Assembly (NCBI RefSeq): GCF_014197915.1
Contig: NZ_JACIGK010000001.1
Coordinates: 62,001 to 126,000 of the forward strand
Source of the DNA: Roseospira visakhapatnamensis
GTDB taxonomy: Bacteria; Pseudomonadota; Alphaproteobacteria; Rhodospirillales; Rhodospirillaceae
DNA length: 64,000 nt
Direction of reading: 5' to 3'
A program made the translations under genes and the position numbers. This document shows positions 38,096 to 45,819 of this stretch, in pieces; positions within the stretch are counted from its first letter, which is position 1, and every line of letters begins with the position of its first letter. The notes below the pieces were generated by a model. The model worked only from the letters and a program-made list of their open reading frames with translations. It was not told the origin of the DNA and searched no databases.

Positions 38096-39418
38096 ATGGC
38101 TCCGTCCTTATCGTTCCCCACCCTGCGTCTGGTGCTCGCGCTGGCGCTGCTGGCCGGAACCACGGTGCTGGCCGAGGCGCCGGCGCCGTGGATCGGCCTG
38201 ATCGTCCTGGGCCTCGTGCTGCTCATCCTGCTGCCGAGCCTGCCCTCTGTGCTGCGCACGGTGACGGGGCGCTTCGCTGCGGCGCAGGTGGCGGTGACCA
38301 TCGCCTTGCTGGTGGGGACGGGGCAGGGGATGTGGGACGCGGTTGTGCCCGGGATGCGCTTTTCCGGCGTGGCCGCCTTCCTGATCTGCATGCCGCTCTA
38401 TGCCGTCTTGTTTCGAGCCGGCGGGCTGGACCGATGGATGGCGCGGACGTTGCTGCGTGTGCGCGGCGGGCTGCGGGTGCCGGCTCTGCTGGCCTGCGCC
38501 ACGGTCAGCACCTTCGGCCTCAGTTTCGGCACCATCCCGGTCTACGGCAGTGCCTTGCCCGGCGGATCCCGGCCGGCGGCGGCCGCCCTGTCCCGCGGGA
38601 TCGTGATCTCAATGCTGCTCGCGCCCACCACCGGGTCGGTTGCCGCGGTGATGGCGGCCTATCCCACCCTGGGACTGCCGGTCATCCTTTCGGCAACGGG
38701 ACCGGTGGCGGCGTTCGCCTTCGCCTTGGGTTGCCTCTTCCGGCACGGGTCGGTCGCGTTCGCCGAGGCCACGCCCAACCGGAAGCGGACGGAGCCGACC
38801 GACTGGACCGCCCCTGTCCTGGTGGCCATTCTTCTGATCGGGCTGCTCGGCCTCGGTGTGTCGCTGTTGCCCGCCATCGCCTGGAGTGGCGTGGTGACCT
38901 ATTTGGTGTGGATGCGATTCCAAGGGCGCGGTCGGCGCTGGCGCCGGGCGGTTGCTGGCCTGCGTGGCGTCATGAACCGGTCGGCCGCGCGGCTGGCCCC
39001 GGAGATCATGCTGTTCGTGGCGACAGGCTGGTTGGCCTGGGCGCTGTCCGGGCTGACCCTGCCGTCGGATCTGGGGGCGCCGGACGCCGGGGGGCTGCTC
39101 CGCCCCGCGCTGCCGGCGGTCATTCTGGTGGCCATGGCGGGGATCGCCATGCTGGGTGTTCATCCGATGGTGGTGTTCGGGATCCTTCATCCCCTTGTCG
39201 CCCAAATCGGCACGGGTCTGCCACCAGCGGCGGAATACACCGTGTGGCTGATCGGCTTTGTGTTGGCCCTGCTGCTTGCCCCCATTTCCGTGCTGACCAT
39301 GACCGCCGCCATCACCTCCGGCCTGACGCCCTGGCAGGCGAGCGTGCGACTGCACGGGGTCTACGCTCTGTGCCTGGGCGCCGGCACGGTGGCCTACGTT
39401 GTGACGCGGTATGGATAG
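38096..39418 (+). CDS. Polytopic membrane transporter-like protein
   Basis: 440 residues with about 11-12 hydrophobic helices and a basic cytoplasmic loop near residue 285 (FQGRGRRWRRAVAGLRG). The segment STFGLSFGTIPVYGSALPGGSRPAAAALSRGIVISMLLAPTTGSVAAVMAA looks like the re-entrant substrate region of ion-transporter-superfamily carriers, but no specific family is claimed. The ATG at 38096 follows the oxygenase gene by 91 bases on the same strand; the frame is open to 37943. Paired with the oxygenase inside the repeat-flanked segment, it may import the oxygenase substrate or export its product (inference). Confidence 0.65.
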   Translation: MAPSLSFPTLRLVLALALLAGTTVLAEAPAPWIGLIVLGLVLLILLPSLPSVLRTVTGRFAAAQVAVTIALLVGTGQGMWDAVVPGMRFSGVAAFLICMPLYAVLFRAGGLDRWMARTLLRVRGGLRVPALLACATVSTFGLSFGTIPVYGSALPGGSRPAAAALSRGIVISMLLAPTTGSVAAVMAAYPTLGLPVILSATGPVAAFAFALGCLFRHGSVAFAEATPNRKRTEPTDWTAPVLVAILLIGLLGLGVSLLPAIAWSGVVTYLVWMRFQGRGRRWRRAVAGLRGVMNRSAARLAPEIMLFVATGWLAWALSGLTLPSDLGAPDAGGLLRPALPAVILVAMAGIAMLGVHPMVVFGILHPLVAQIGTGLPPAAEYTVWLIGFVLALLLAPISVLTMTAAITSGLTPWQASVRLHGVYALCLGAGTVAYVVTRYG

Positions 39419-39457
39419 CCAACCACATGCCCGACGACGGATGAGCCCTGGCGCCTG

Positions 39458-39543
39458 TCGGCCGCGAGGTTGCGGCACGGGGGCACGCGCCGGACGAAGC
39501 GGTCGCACGGGTCGTCTCAGGAGCAGGGGACGTCAGGACGCGT
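39458..39543 (-). pseudogene. Remnant of the 5' end of an acyl-CoA synthetase gene
   Basis: Minus-strand codons in the synthetase frame read RPDVPCS-stop-DDPCDRFVRRVPP, then CRNLAAD. The intact gene reads MLPDAPCSWDDLCTRFVWRVPQ, then RLNIAAD. The Trp codon TGG is TGA here and the start codon is lost. It ends where the repeat ends. Confidence 0.75.
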
Positions 39544-39681
39544 CGTGGGTCGTCGCCGAGGATCGGGTCGGGTCGCGGTCGTCGTCGGCCTTGGCGAGGG
39601 CCGGCGGGCCCGGCTCCGGAGGCGCGACCTCCCGGGGCTGGGCCACCAGCACCACCGCCAGGCCGTCGGGACGCGGCGCGG
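39458..39681. repeat. Direct repeat, right copy
   Basis: Gapless partner of 36361-36584. Here the PAS-sensor gene is intact and the acyl-CoA synthetase 5' end is broken. The two copies bracket the oxygenase and transporter genes. Confidence 0.85.
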
Positions 39682-41281
39682 CCACCAGCGACAGCGCCAG
39701 GGGCAGGCGACGACCATCCGCATGCCGCCCCAGGCCGGCCAGCGGTGCCGGGTCCCCGCCCTCGCCGCCCGTGTTGGACGTCCCCGTGTCGGACGTCCCC
39801 GTATCGGACGTCCCCGTATCGGACATCCTGGTATCGGACGTCCTGCTGTCGCACGCATGGTCCAGGCGGCGGCGCAGGCGCGCCGTGGTGTCCTCGTCGA
39901 ACAGGGCCTCCAGCGCGCGCCCCAACAGCGCCGCCTCGTCCTGGCCGAACAGCCGTTGCGCGGCCGCGTTCAGGCCCTCCACGCGGCCGTCGCCGCCCAG
40001 CAGAACCAGCGCCACGGGCGTCGCGGCCAGCAGAAGCCGCCCCTGGACGTCGCCGTCATGGCGGGCCCGGTCCACGCGCCGCCGCTCGGCATCCAGGGCC
40101 GCCACGGCGCGAATCAGCGCCCCCAGTTCGTCGGTCCGATCGGCACCGGGCGGCAGCGCCAGGGGCGTCGCGTCACCGGCCGCGCGGGTGGCGCGCACCA
40201 GGGCGCGCAGGCGCACCACCAGCGCGCGCCACACCTGCCACAGGCCAAACAGCGTCACCCCCAGGCCGACGGCCACCACCGTCACCGCCCCGCCGCGCCA
40301 CAGCAGCGCCTCGCGCTCCAGGCCGGCCCGGCGCACCGCCTGGGTCTGCTCCAGGTCGGCGATGACCTGGGCCACGGCGGCGGTCAGCCGATCGGACGCC
40401 TGCCGGCCACGGACCAGCACCGCCGGCGTGTTCTGTTCCACGCCCAGGCGCTGCTGACTCAGGCGGACCACGCCATCGCGCCCCTCTGCGCCCACCGCCA
40501 GGGCGGTGAGTTCGGCCTGAAGCGCCTCCAGCAGGGGAATCACGCTCCGGCCCGAGCGACGAATGGCCGAGGCCGCCCGGCGCAACGATTCGTCGGCGCG
40601 CAGCGACAGGTACTCAAGGTCGCTGGGGCTGGCCGCGCCGGTGGCCGCCAGCATCATCCCCACGGCCACCTGGGCGTTGCGGGCCCAGCCGCGAATGGCC
40701 GCCGCCTGGCGGCCCCCGCTCGGGCCGGCGGGCTTGACGGGATCCCGCAGCAGGAGGAAGGCGGGCAGTCCCTCCGGCGTCCGCCCGGCCAGCAGGTCCC
40801 TCTCCAGGTCCGGCAGCAGGTCGCCCAGGATGGCCAGGCGCGCCGTCGCCCGGGCGGTGGCGTCGCGCAGATCGAAGCGGCGGCTGACCAGGCCGTCCAG
40901 GCTGTCCAGCGCCGCGCCCATGTCGGTCAGCGCGGCCCGCAACCGCTCGCGGGTGGCGGGCTCCAGGCGCGTCCCGTTGAGATCCGACAGGCGCGCCGCC
41001 AGGGCCGCGCGCGCCTCCGCCATGCTGGCCACCGCGCGTGTCCTTTCGGCCCGGTCGCGCGCGGTGGCCAGGGTGCCGGCGGTCTCGGCCAGGACATCGC
41101 CGAGACGGCTGATGGCCAGCATGTCGGAAAAGCGCGGGATGGACTCGTCGAGCAGGTCCTGGCGGTCGCGACGCCAGCGATCCTGGGCCAGCAAGAACCC
41201 GCCAACGAGCAGCACGATCAGGAACGCCAGGAGGCCATGCGTGGCGGCCAGGCGAAGGGCGAGGCGGGGACGTGGCGGCAC
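39533..41281 (-). CDS. HAMP/PAS membrane sensor protein lacking a kinase domain
   Basis: 582 residues. An N-terminal membrane helix (~12-31, LLAFLIVLLVGGFLLA) is followed by a long helical periplasmic domain (~32-330) like those of TorS-type sensors, a second membrane helix (~333-355, GGAVTVVAVGLGVTLFGLW), a HAMP linker, and a PAS domain (~425-560, LLAATPVALVLLGGDGRVEGLNAAAQRLFGQDEAALLGRAL). The PAS domain is interrupted by a 15-bp-repeat-encoded SDTGT tract. It stops right after the PAS domain: no H-box, ATPase, GGDEF or methyl-accepting region. It may signal through a partner, or be a truncated kinase. The left repeat copy ends at the same point, so the short end predates the duplication. 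Confidence 0.75.
   Translation of the reverse strand: MPPRPRLALRLAATHGLLAFLIVLLVGGFLLAQDRWRRDRQDLLDESIPRFSDMLAISRLGDVLAETAGTLATARDRAERTRAVASMAEARAALAARLSDLNGTRLEPATRERLRAALTDMGAALDSLDGLVSRRFDLRDATARATARLAILGDLLPDLERDLLAGRTPEGLPAFLLLRDPVKPAGPSGGRQAAAIRGWARNAQVAVGMMLAATGAASPSDLEYLSLRADESLRRAASAIRRSGRSVIPLLEALQAELTALAVGAEGRDGVVRLSQQRLGVEQNTPAVLVRGRQASDRLTAAVAQVIADLEQTQAVRRAGLEREALLWRGGAVTVVAVGLGVTLFGLWQVWRALVVRLRALVRATRAAGDATPLALPPGADRTDELGALIRAVAALDAERRRVDRARHDGDVQGRLLLAATPVALVLLGGDGRVEGLNAAAQRLFGQDEAALLGRALEALFDEDTTARLRRRLDHACDSRTSDTRMSDTGTSDTGTSDTGTSNTGGEGGDPAPLAGLGRHADGRRLPLALSLVAAPRPDGLAVVLVAQPREVAPPEPGPPALAKADDDRDPTRSSATTHDAS
39771..39845 (-). repeat. Five tandem 15-bp repeats inside the PAS-sensor gene
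   Basis: Units of the form GTRTCGGACGTCCCC (plus strand) at 39771, 39786, 39801, 39816 and 39831, with a decayed sixth unit after. In the protein they give S-D-T-G-T and close variants. The length is a multiple of three, so copy-number change would keep the frame. Confidence 0.9.
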
Positions 41282-41439
41282 TGCGGCGGTGGTCCGGTTG
41301 TTGACCCAGGAAACCCGGCGGGTGTGCAGTCACTATGCCACCAACCGGGCGCCGTGACACCCCAGATGCGGCATGGGGTCCCCGAGACGGGCGGTCGCCG
41401 CGCCGCCACCCCGAACACCTGCCGGGCTGGACTCCCCCC

Positions 41440-41469
41440 TTGCCTCGCGGGACGGCGGGTCCTAGATTG
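41440..41469 (+). promoter_or_regulatory. Likely promoter of the SRP RNA gene
   Basis: TTGCCT (41440-41445) and TAGATT (41464-41469) separated by 18 bases, ending 7 bases before the predicted 5' end of the RNA. This placement fits a sigma-70-type promoter. Confidence 0.55.
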
Positions 41470-41476
41470 GCCCTCG

Positions 41477-41572
41477 GAAGGCTGGCGGTGGACGGGTCCC
41501 TCGCCAACCCGGTCAGGTCCGGAAGGAAGCAGCCGTAACGAGTTCCGGCTCGGGTCGCCGTCCAGTCTTCCA
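41477..41572 (+). ncRNA. ffs: Signal recognition particle 4.5S RNA
   Basis: The universally conserved tip GGTCAGGTCCGGAAGGAAGC (from 41512) followed by AGCC is unmistakable. The long hairpin closes with GGAAG (41477-41481) pairing CTTCC (41568-41572) and CTGG (41483-41486) pairing CCAG (41563-41566), giving about 96 nt. It binds Ffh and targets nascent membrane proteins to the membrane. Position directly upstream of dnaX is common in alpha- and other proteobacteria. Confidence 0.93.
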
Positions 41573-41704
41573 CGCCCCTCTCGGGTGTCCGTGCCCTCGG
41601 GCGCCCATGGCGTCGGCGCACCCGGCCGCGTGCGCCATCGTGGGCCCCGTTCCCTTGGGAGTCCCCGCCGGCGGACGTCCCGCCCAGCCGGACCCGACCG
41701 CGCG

Positions 41705-43759
41705 ATGAGCGAGCCCCCCCTCGAGGTCCCGCCCCCCTCCGGGACGTCCGACACCGCCGCCGGCGGGTCCGCGCCACGATCGGCGGACGCCCGGGGCTAC
41801 CGGGTGCTGGCCCGCAAGTACCGCCCCGTCACCTTCGACCAGTTGATCGGCCAGGACACCCTGGTCCGCACGCTCACCAACGCCGTGCGCGGCGGCCGCC
41901 TGGCCCAGGCGTACATGCTCACCGGCGTGCGCGGCGTCGGCAAGACCACCACGGCGCGGCTGATCGCCCGGGCGCTGAACTGCATCGGCCCCGACGGCAC
42001 CGGTGGCGTGACCATCACCCCCTGCGGCACCTGCGACGCCTGCCGGTCCATCATGGAGGACCGGCACGTGGACGTGCTGGAGATGGACGCCGCCAGCCGC
42101 ACCGGGGTGAACGACATCCGCGAGATCCTCGACGGCGTGCGCTACCGGCCCACCGCCGCGCGCTTCAAGGTCTACATCATCGACGAAGTGCACATGCTGT
42201 CCAACCAGGCGTTCAACGCCCTGTTGAAGACCCTGGAGGAACCGCCGGACCACGTGACCTTCATCTTCGCCACCACCGAGATCCGCAAGGTGCCGGTCAC
42301 CGTGCTGTCGCGGTGCCAGCGCTTCGACCTGCGCCGCGTGGAACAGGCGGTGCTGGCCGAGCACTTCGCCGGCATCGCCGCGCGCGAGGGCGCGACGGTG
42401 GCGCCGGCCGCGCTGGCGCTGATCGCCCGGGCCGCCGACGGCTCGGTGCGCGACGGGCTGTCGCTGCTGGACCAGGCCATCGCCCATGGCGACGGCGCCG
42501 TGGACGAGGGCCAGGTGCGCCACATGCTGGGGCTGGCCGACCGCGCCCAGGTGTTCGACCTGTTCGAGTCGCTGATGAAGGGCGACGTGGCCGCCGCCCT
42601 GGAGGTGCTGGCGGGCCAGTACGCGCTGGGCGCCGATCCGCTGGTGGTGCTTCAGGACCTGCTGGGGCTGGCGCACTGGCTGACCCGGGGCAAGGTGGTG
42701 CGCGGGCAGGACGACGACCCGATCCTGCCCGAGGCCGAGCGCACGCGGGGCCGGGCCATGGCCGAGGGCCTGTCCATGGCCACCCTGACGCGGGCGTGGC
42801 AGATGCTGCTGAAGGGGCTGGGCGAGGCGCGCGTGGCCCCCGATCCGCTTCAGGCCGTCGAGATGGCGTTGATCCGGCTGGCCTACGCCAGTGACCTCCC
42901 GTCGCCGGCCGAGGCCGTGGCGCGGCTGACCGGCGGCGGCCCCCGGCCCGGACCCGGTGGTTCCGGTGGATCGGGGAGGGGCGGTGGACCGGGACCGGGC
43001 GGGACCGGCCCCATGGACACCCCCGCAGAGGCGCGCGCGACCGGCGCGGCCGTGGGGCCGGGCGGAGGGATCTCCTCCCGCGCCGGCGGCGGCGCCGCCA
43101 TGGCCCTGCGATCGGATCCGGCCCCCCATGTGACCCCCCATGTAAACCCGGACGCGGCCCCCGCCCCGTCCCCCGATCCAGACCAGGACTCCCGGCCGGC
43201 TCCGGCCGGGGATCCCGCCAGCCTGCCGCCCATGCCGGCCACCTTCCAGGCGGTCGTGGACCTGACGCGCGACCGCCGCGAGGCGACGCTGGCCATGCAC
43301 CTGGATCGTGACGTCCGCCTGGTGCGGTTCGAGCCCGGGCGCATCGATCTCAACCTCGGCCCCGGCGCGCCCCGCGACCTGCCGGCCCGGCTCCAGTCGC
43401 TGCTTGGGATGTGGACCGGGCGGCGGTGGACTGTCAGTATCTCGGACCTTCCGGGCGCGCCCACCCTGCACGAGACCCTCCAGGACAGCGTGCGCGCCGA
43501 CCCCCTGGTCAAGGCGGTGCTGGACACCTTCCCCGGCGCCACGATCGGTGTCGTGCGCACGCGGGCCGTGGGACAGGATGGCGCGGCCGGATCGGGCGGA
43601 CGCGATGACGGTGGCCGAACCGGCGGGGGCGGTGCTGGCGGCGGTGACGACCTCGACGACCTTGACGCGTCCGGTCTGGACGATGCCCTGCTCGACCCGG
43701 AGGACGACCCCTTCGGCGAGGGCTTTTCTGACGATGATTTCGGAGACGACGACCCATGA
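41705..43759 (+). CDS. dnaX: DNA polymerase III subunit gamma/tau
   Basis: 684 residues. AAA+ clamp-loader ATPase: RKYRPVTFDQLIGQDTLVRTL, Walker A LTGVRGVGKTTTARLIARALNC, zinc module Cys plus PCGTCDAC, Walker B VYIIDEVHMLS, sensor 1 FIFATTE, Arg finger VLSRCQRFDLR. A Gly/Pro-rich linker (~410-500) leads to the tau C-terminal domain, which ends in a very acidic tail (DDDFGDDDP). Start at 41705 is chosen by homology; the open frame continues far upstream through the SRP RNA gene and is not coding there. No slippery A-rich frameshift motif was seen. The stop overlaps the ybaB start. Confidence 0.93.
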   Translation: MSEPPLEVPPPSGTSDTAAGGSAPRSADARGYRVLARKYRPVTFDQLIGQDTLVRTLTNAVRGGRLAQAYMLTGVRGVGKTTTARLIARALNCIGPDGTGGVTITPCGTCDACRSIMEDRHVDVLEMDAASRTGVNDIREILDGVRYRPTAARFKVYIIDEVHMLSNQAFNALLKTLEEPPDHVTFIFATTEIRKVPVTVLSRCQRFDLRRVEQAVLAEHFAGIAAREGATVAPAALALIARAADGSVRDGLSLLDQAIAHGDGAVDEGQVRHMLGLADRAQVFDLFESLMKGDVAAALEVLAGQYALGADPLVVLQDLLGLAHWLTRGKVVRGQDDDPILPEAERTRGRAMAEGLSMATLTRAWQMLLKGLGEARVAPDPLQAVEMALIRLAYASDLPSPAEAVARLTGGGPRPGPGGSGGSGRGGGPGPGGTGPMDTPAEARATGAAVGPGGGISSRAGGGAAMALRSDPAPHVTPHVNPDAAPAPSPDPDQDSRPAPAGDPASLPPMPATFQAVVDLTRDRREATLAMHLDRDVRLVRFEPGRIDLNLGPGAPRDLPARLQSLLGMWTGRRWTVSISDLPGAPTLHETLQDSVRADPLVKAVLDTFPGATIGVVRTRAVGQDGAAGSGGRDDGGRTGGGGAGGGDDLDDLDASGLDDALLDPEDDPFGEGFSDDDFGDDDP

Positions 43760-44079
43760 AGAACCTTGGTAACCTCATGAAGCAGGCCCAGGAGATGCAA
43801 GGCAAGATGGCCGCGGCTCAGGAGAAGCTGCAGGCCATGGAGATCACCGGCTCGGCCGGGGGGGGCATGGTGCAGGTGGTCATCAACGGCAAGGGCGTCA
43901 TGCGCGGCCTGACCATCGACAAGTCCATCGTCGATCCCGAGGACAAGGAGATGCTGGAGGATCTGATCGTCGCCGCCTACAACGACGCCCGGGAGAAGTC
44001 GGAAGAGGTCATGCGCGAGGAGATGAGCCAGGTCACCGGCGGCCTGAAGCTGCCCGGCGGCATGAACCTGCCGTTCTGA
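43756..44079 (+). CDS. ybaB: YbaB/EbfC family nucleoid-associated protein
   Basis: 107 residues, standard length. N-terminal helix MKNLGNLMKQAQEMQGKMAAAQEKL, the conserved core GGGMVQVVINGKGVMRGLTIDKSI and a C-terminal helix ending LPGGMNLPF. Binds DNA as a dimer. Translationally coupled to dnaX (ATGA overlap) and followed by recR, the usual order. The TGA stop runs directly into a three-hairpin repeat copy. Confidence 0.92.
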   Translation: MKNLGNLMKQAQEMQGKMAAAQEKLQAMEITGSAGGGMVQVVINGKGVMRGLTIDKSIVDPEDKEMLEDLIVAAYNDAREKSEEVMREEMSQVTGGLKLPGGMNLPF

Positions 44080-44175
44080 TACCAGTGGCGGATGAGTGTG
44101 ACTCATCCGCCCCCGGGCGCCTTGCGGGCGCCCGGATGTTTCAGATCTTGGCACCGCAACGCGGTGCCAGGGCGG
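44078..44175 (-). repeat. Three-hairpin dispersed element, copy 3 (inverted)
   Basis: Opposite orientation to copies 1 and 2. Read on the plus strand: GGATGAGT/ACTCATCC, GGGCGCC/GGCGCCC, spacer with CAGATCTTG, then GGCACCGC/GCGGTGCC. On the minus strand the first loop is GTT and the second CGCAA, so loops differ from copies 1 and 2 while stems are unchanged. It starts TGATACC at the ybaB stop, as copy 1 starts at the methyltransferase stop, and separates ybaB from recR. Confidence 0.8.
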
Positions 44176-44200
44176 CACCGGCCGCGAGGCCACGGATGCC

Positions 44201-44800
44201 ATGACCGGACCGGAAATCGACCGTCTCATCACCCTGCTGGCGCGGCTGCCCGGGCTGGGGCCGCGCTCCGCCCGGCGGGCCGCGCTGCACCTGATCCAGT
44301 CGCGCGAGGCGGCCATGGTGCCGCTGCTGGGCGCGCTCGGCGACGTGGCCGAGCGGGTGCGTCCCTGTTCGACCTGCGGCAACGTGGACACCCGCGATCC
44401 CTGCGCCGTCTGCGTCGACGGGCGCCGCGACGACGGCGTGATCTGCGTGGTCGAGGACGTGGCCGACCTGTGGGCCATGGAGCGCGCCGGCGCCTTTTCC
44501 GGCCGCTACCACGTGCTGGGCGGCGTGCTGTCCGCGCTGGACGGCGTGGGGCCGGAAGACCTGTCCATCCCCAGGCTGGAGGCACGCTGCGCCGACGGCC
44601 GCGTGCGCGAGGTCATCCTGGCCCTCGGCGCCACGGTGGACGGCCAGACCACGGCCCATGTGATCGCCGACCGCCTGGCCGAGACCGCGCCCGGCGTGGC
44701 CGTCACCTCCCTGGCCCAGGGCGTGCCGGTGGGCGGGGAACTCGATTACCTGGACGACGGCACCATCGGCACCGCCTTGCGCGCGCGCCGGCCGGTGTAG
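44201..44800 (+). CDS. recR: Recombination mediator protein RecR
   Basis: 199 residues, standard size. Helix-hairpin-helix [20 protein letters not shown]4 zinc finger [16 protein letters not shown], Toprim domain [28 protein letters not shown], and the Walker-B-like C-terminal [23 protein letters not shown]. Works with RecO/RecF to load RecA at gaps. Separated from ybaB by 121 bases that contain the repeat copy; the usual alphaproteobacterial spacing is shorter. Confidence 0.94.
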   Translation: MTGPEIDRLITLLARLPGLGPRSARRAALHLIQSREAAMVPLLGALGDVAERVRPCSTCGNVDTRDPCAVCVDGRRDDGVICVVEDVADLWAMERAGAFSGRYHVLGGVLSALDGVGPEDLSIPRLEARCADGRVREVILALGATVDGQTTAHVIADRLAETAPGVAVTSLAQGVPVGGELDYLDDGTIGTALRARRPV

Positions 44801-44834
44801 GACCCGCCCAAGCCGCCGCCGCGCGCCGCCGGTC

Positions 44835-45782
44835 CTACAGACCCAGGGCCGCCCGGACGGTCGGCAAGCCGGGCTCGCCATCCGCCGTGGTCACGCCGTC
44901 CAGCCAGGGCTCCAGCAGGCCGGGGTTGGCCTGAAGGTACTTCACCGCGGCCGAGTCAGCGGTCTCGTCATGATCCAGGATGGCCCCCATCAGGATGTTC
45001 TCCATTTCCACCGAGAACCGAAGCTGACGGAGGAACCGGCCCAGGTTGGGACAGTCTTCGGTCAGGCCGGTCCGGGTCAGCGTATGGACCGTGGCGCCGC
45101 CCTGGTTGGGGCCGAAGTAGTCGCCGCCACCCGTCAGGTAGGTCAGCTCCATCTTGGTGTTCATCGGATGGGGCGACCAGCCCAGGAACACGATCCACTC
45201 CTCGGCATCCCAGGCGCCGCGCGCCTGCAACAGCATGCCGGCCTCGGAGCTTTCCACGAGCTGCCAGTCCCCCAGGCCGAAGGCGTCGTCGTCGATCATC
45301 TGCTGGATGAGCTGGTTGCCGTCGTTGCCCGGCTCGATGCCGTAGATCTTGCCGTCGAACCGGTCCTTGTGCGCGTCCAGGTCGGCCAGATCGGTGATGC
45401 CGGTGTCGGCGACGTAGCCGGGCACCACCAGGGTGTACTTCGCGCCCTCCAGGTTGGCCCGGATCTCCTCGACGGTGCCGCTCTCCAGGCGTTCCTCGAC
45501 CATGGTGGCCATGGAGGGCATCCACAGGCCCAGGAAGACGTCGAGGTCACCCTGTTCCAGGCCGATGAAGGTCACCGGCACGCTCATCTGGCTAACCTTG
45601 GGCTCGTAGCCCAGGGCGTCCAGCAGGGTGCGGGCCACGCCGGTGGTGGCCTGGATATCGGTCCAGCCGATCTCCGAGAGGTGCACCGCCCGGCAGGACT
45701 CCGGCACCTCGGCCAATGTCGGGGTCGCGGCCAGCGCGCCCAGCGCGATCACGCCGGTGAGGGTGGTCTTGATCGGGGTCAT
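44835..45782 (-). CDS. choX: Choline ABC transporter substrate-binding protein
   Basis: 315 residues with a signal peptide (1-24, ending PTLAEVP). The OpuAC-type fold has ChoX-like motifs: AVHLSEIGWTDIQATTGVARTLLDALGY, LGLWMPSM, GIEPGNDGNQLIQQMI, and ESSEAGMLLQARGAWDAEEWIVFLGWSPHPMN, which carries the aromatic choline cage region. Binds choline (and acetylcholine) in the periplasm. It is the last gene of betI-betB-betA-choX, 37 bases after betA. The ATPase and permease (choV, choW) are not in this window. Confidence 0.87.
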   Translation of the reverse strand: MTPIKTTLTGVIALGALAATPTLAEVPESCRAVHLSEIGWTDIQATTGVARTLLDALGYEPKVSQMSVPVTFIGLEQGDLDVFLGLWMPSMATMVEERLESGTVEEIRANLEGAKYTLVVPGYVADTGITDLADLDAHKDRFDGKIYGIEPGNDGNQLIQQMIDDDAFGLGDWQLVESSEAGMLLQARGAWDAEEWIVFLGWSPHPMNTKMELTYLTGGGDYFGPNQGGATVHTLTRTGLTEDCPNLGRFLRQLRFSVEMENILMGAILDHDETADSAAVKYLQANPGLLEPWLDGVTTADGEPGLPTVRAALGL

Positions 45783-45819
45783 GGTGGTCTCTCCCTGGTT
45801 TGGTCTTGATGATCGCGGG

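Noticed and set aside
39470-41704. An upstream extension of the dnaX frame
   Set aside because: It crosses the SRP RNA gene and lies antisense to the PAS-sensor gene; dnaX homology begins at 41705.
41705-43759. Programmed frameshift giving a short gamma form of dnaX
   Set aside because: No A-rich slippery sequence or following stem was seen in the GC-rich linker region.
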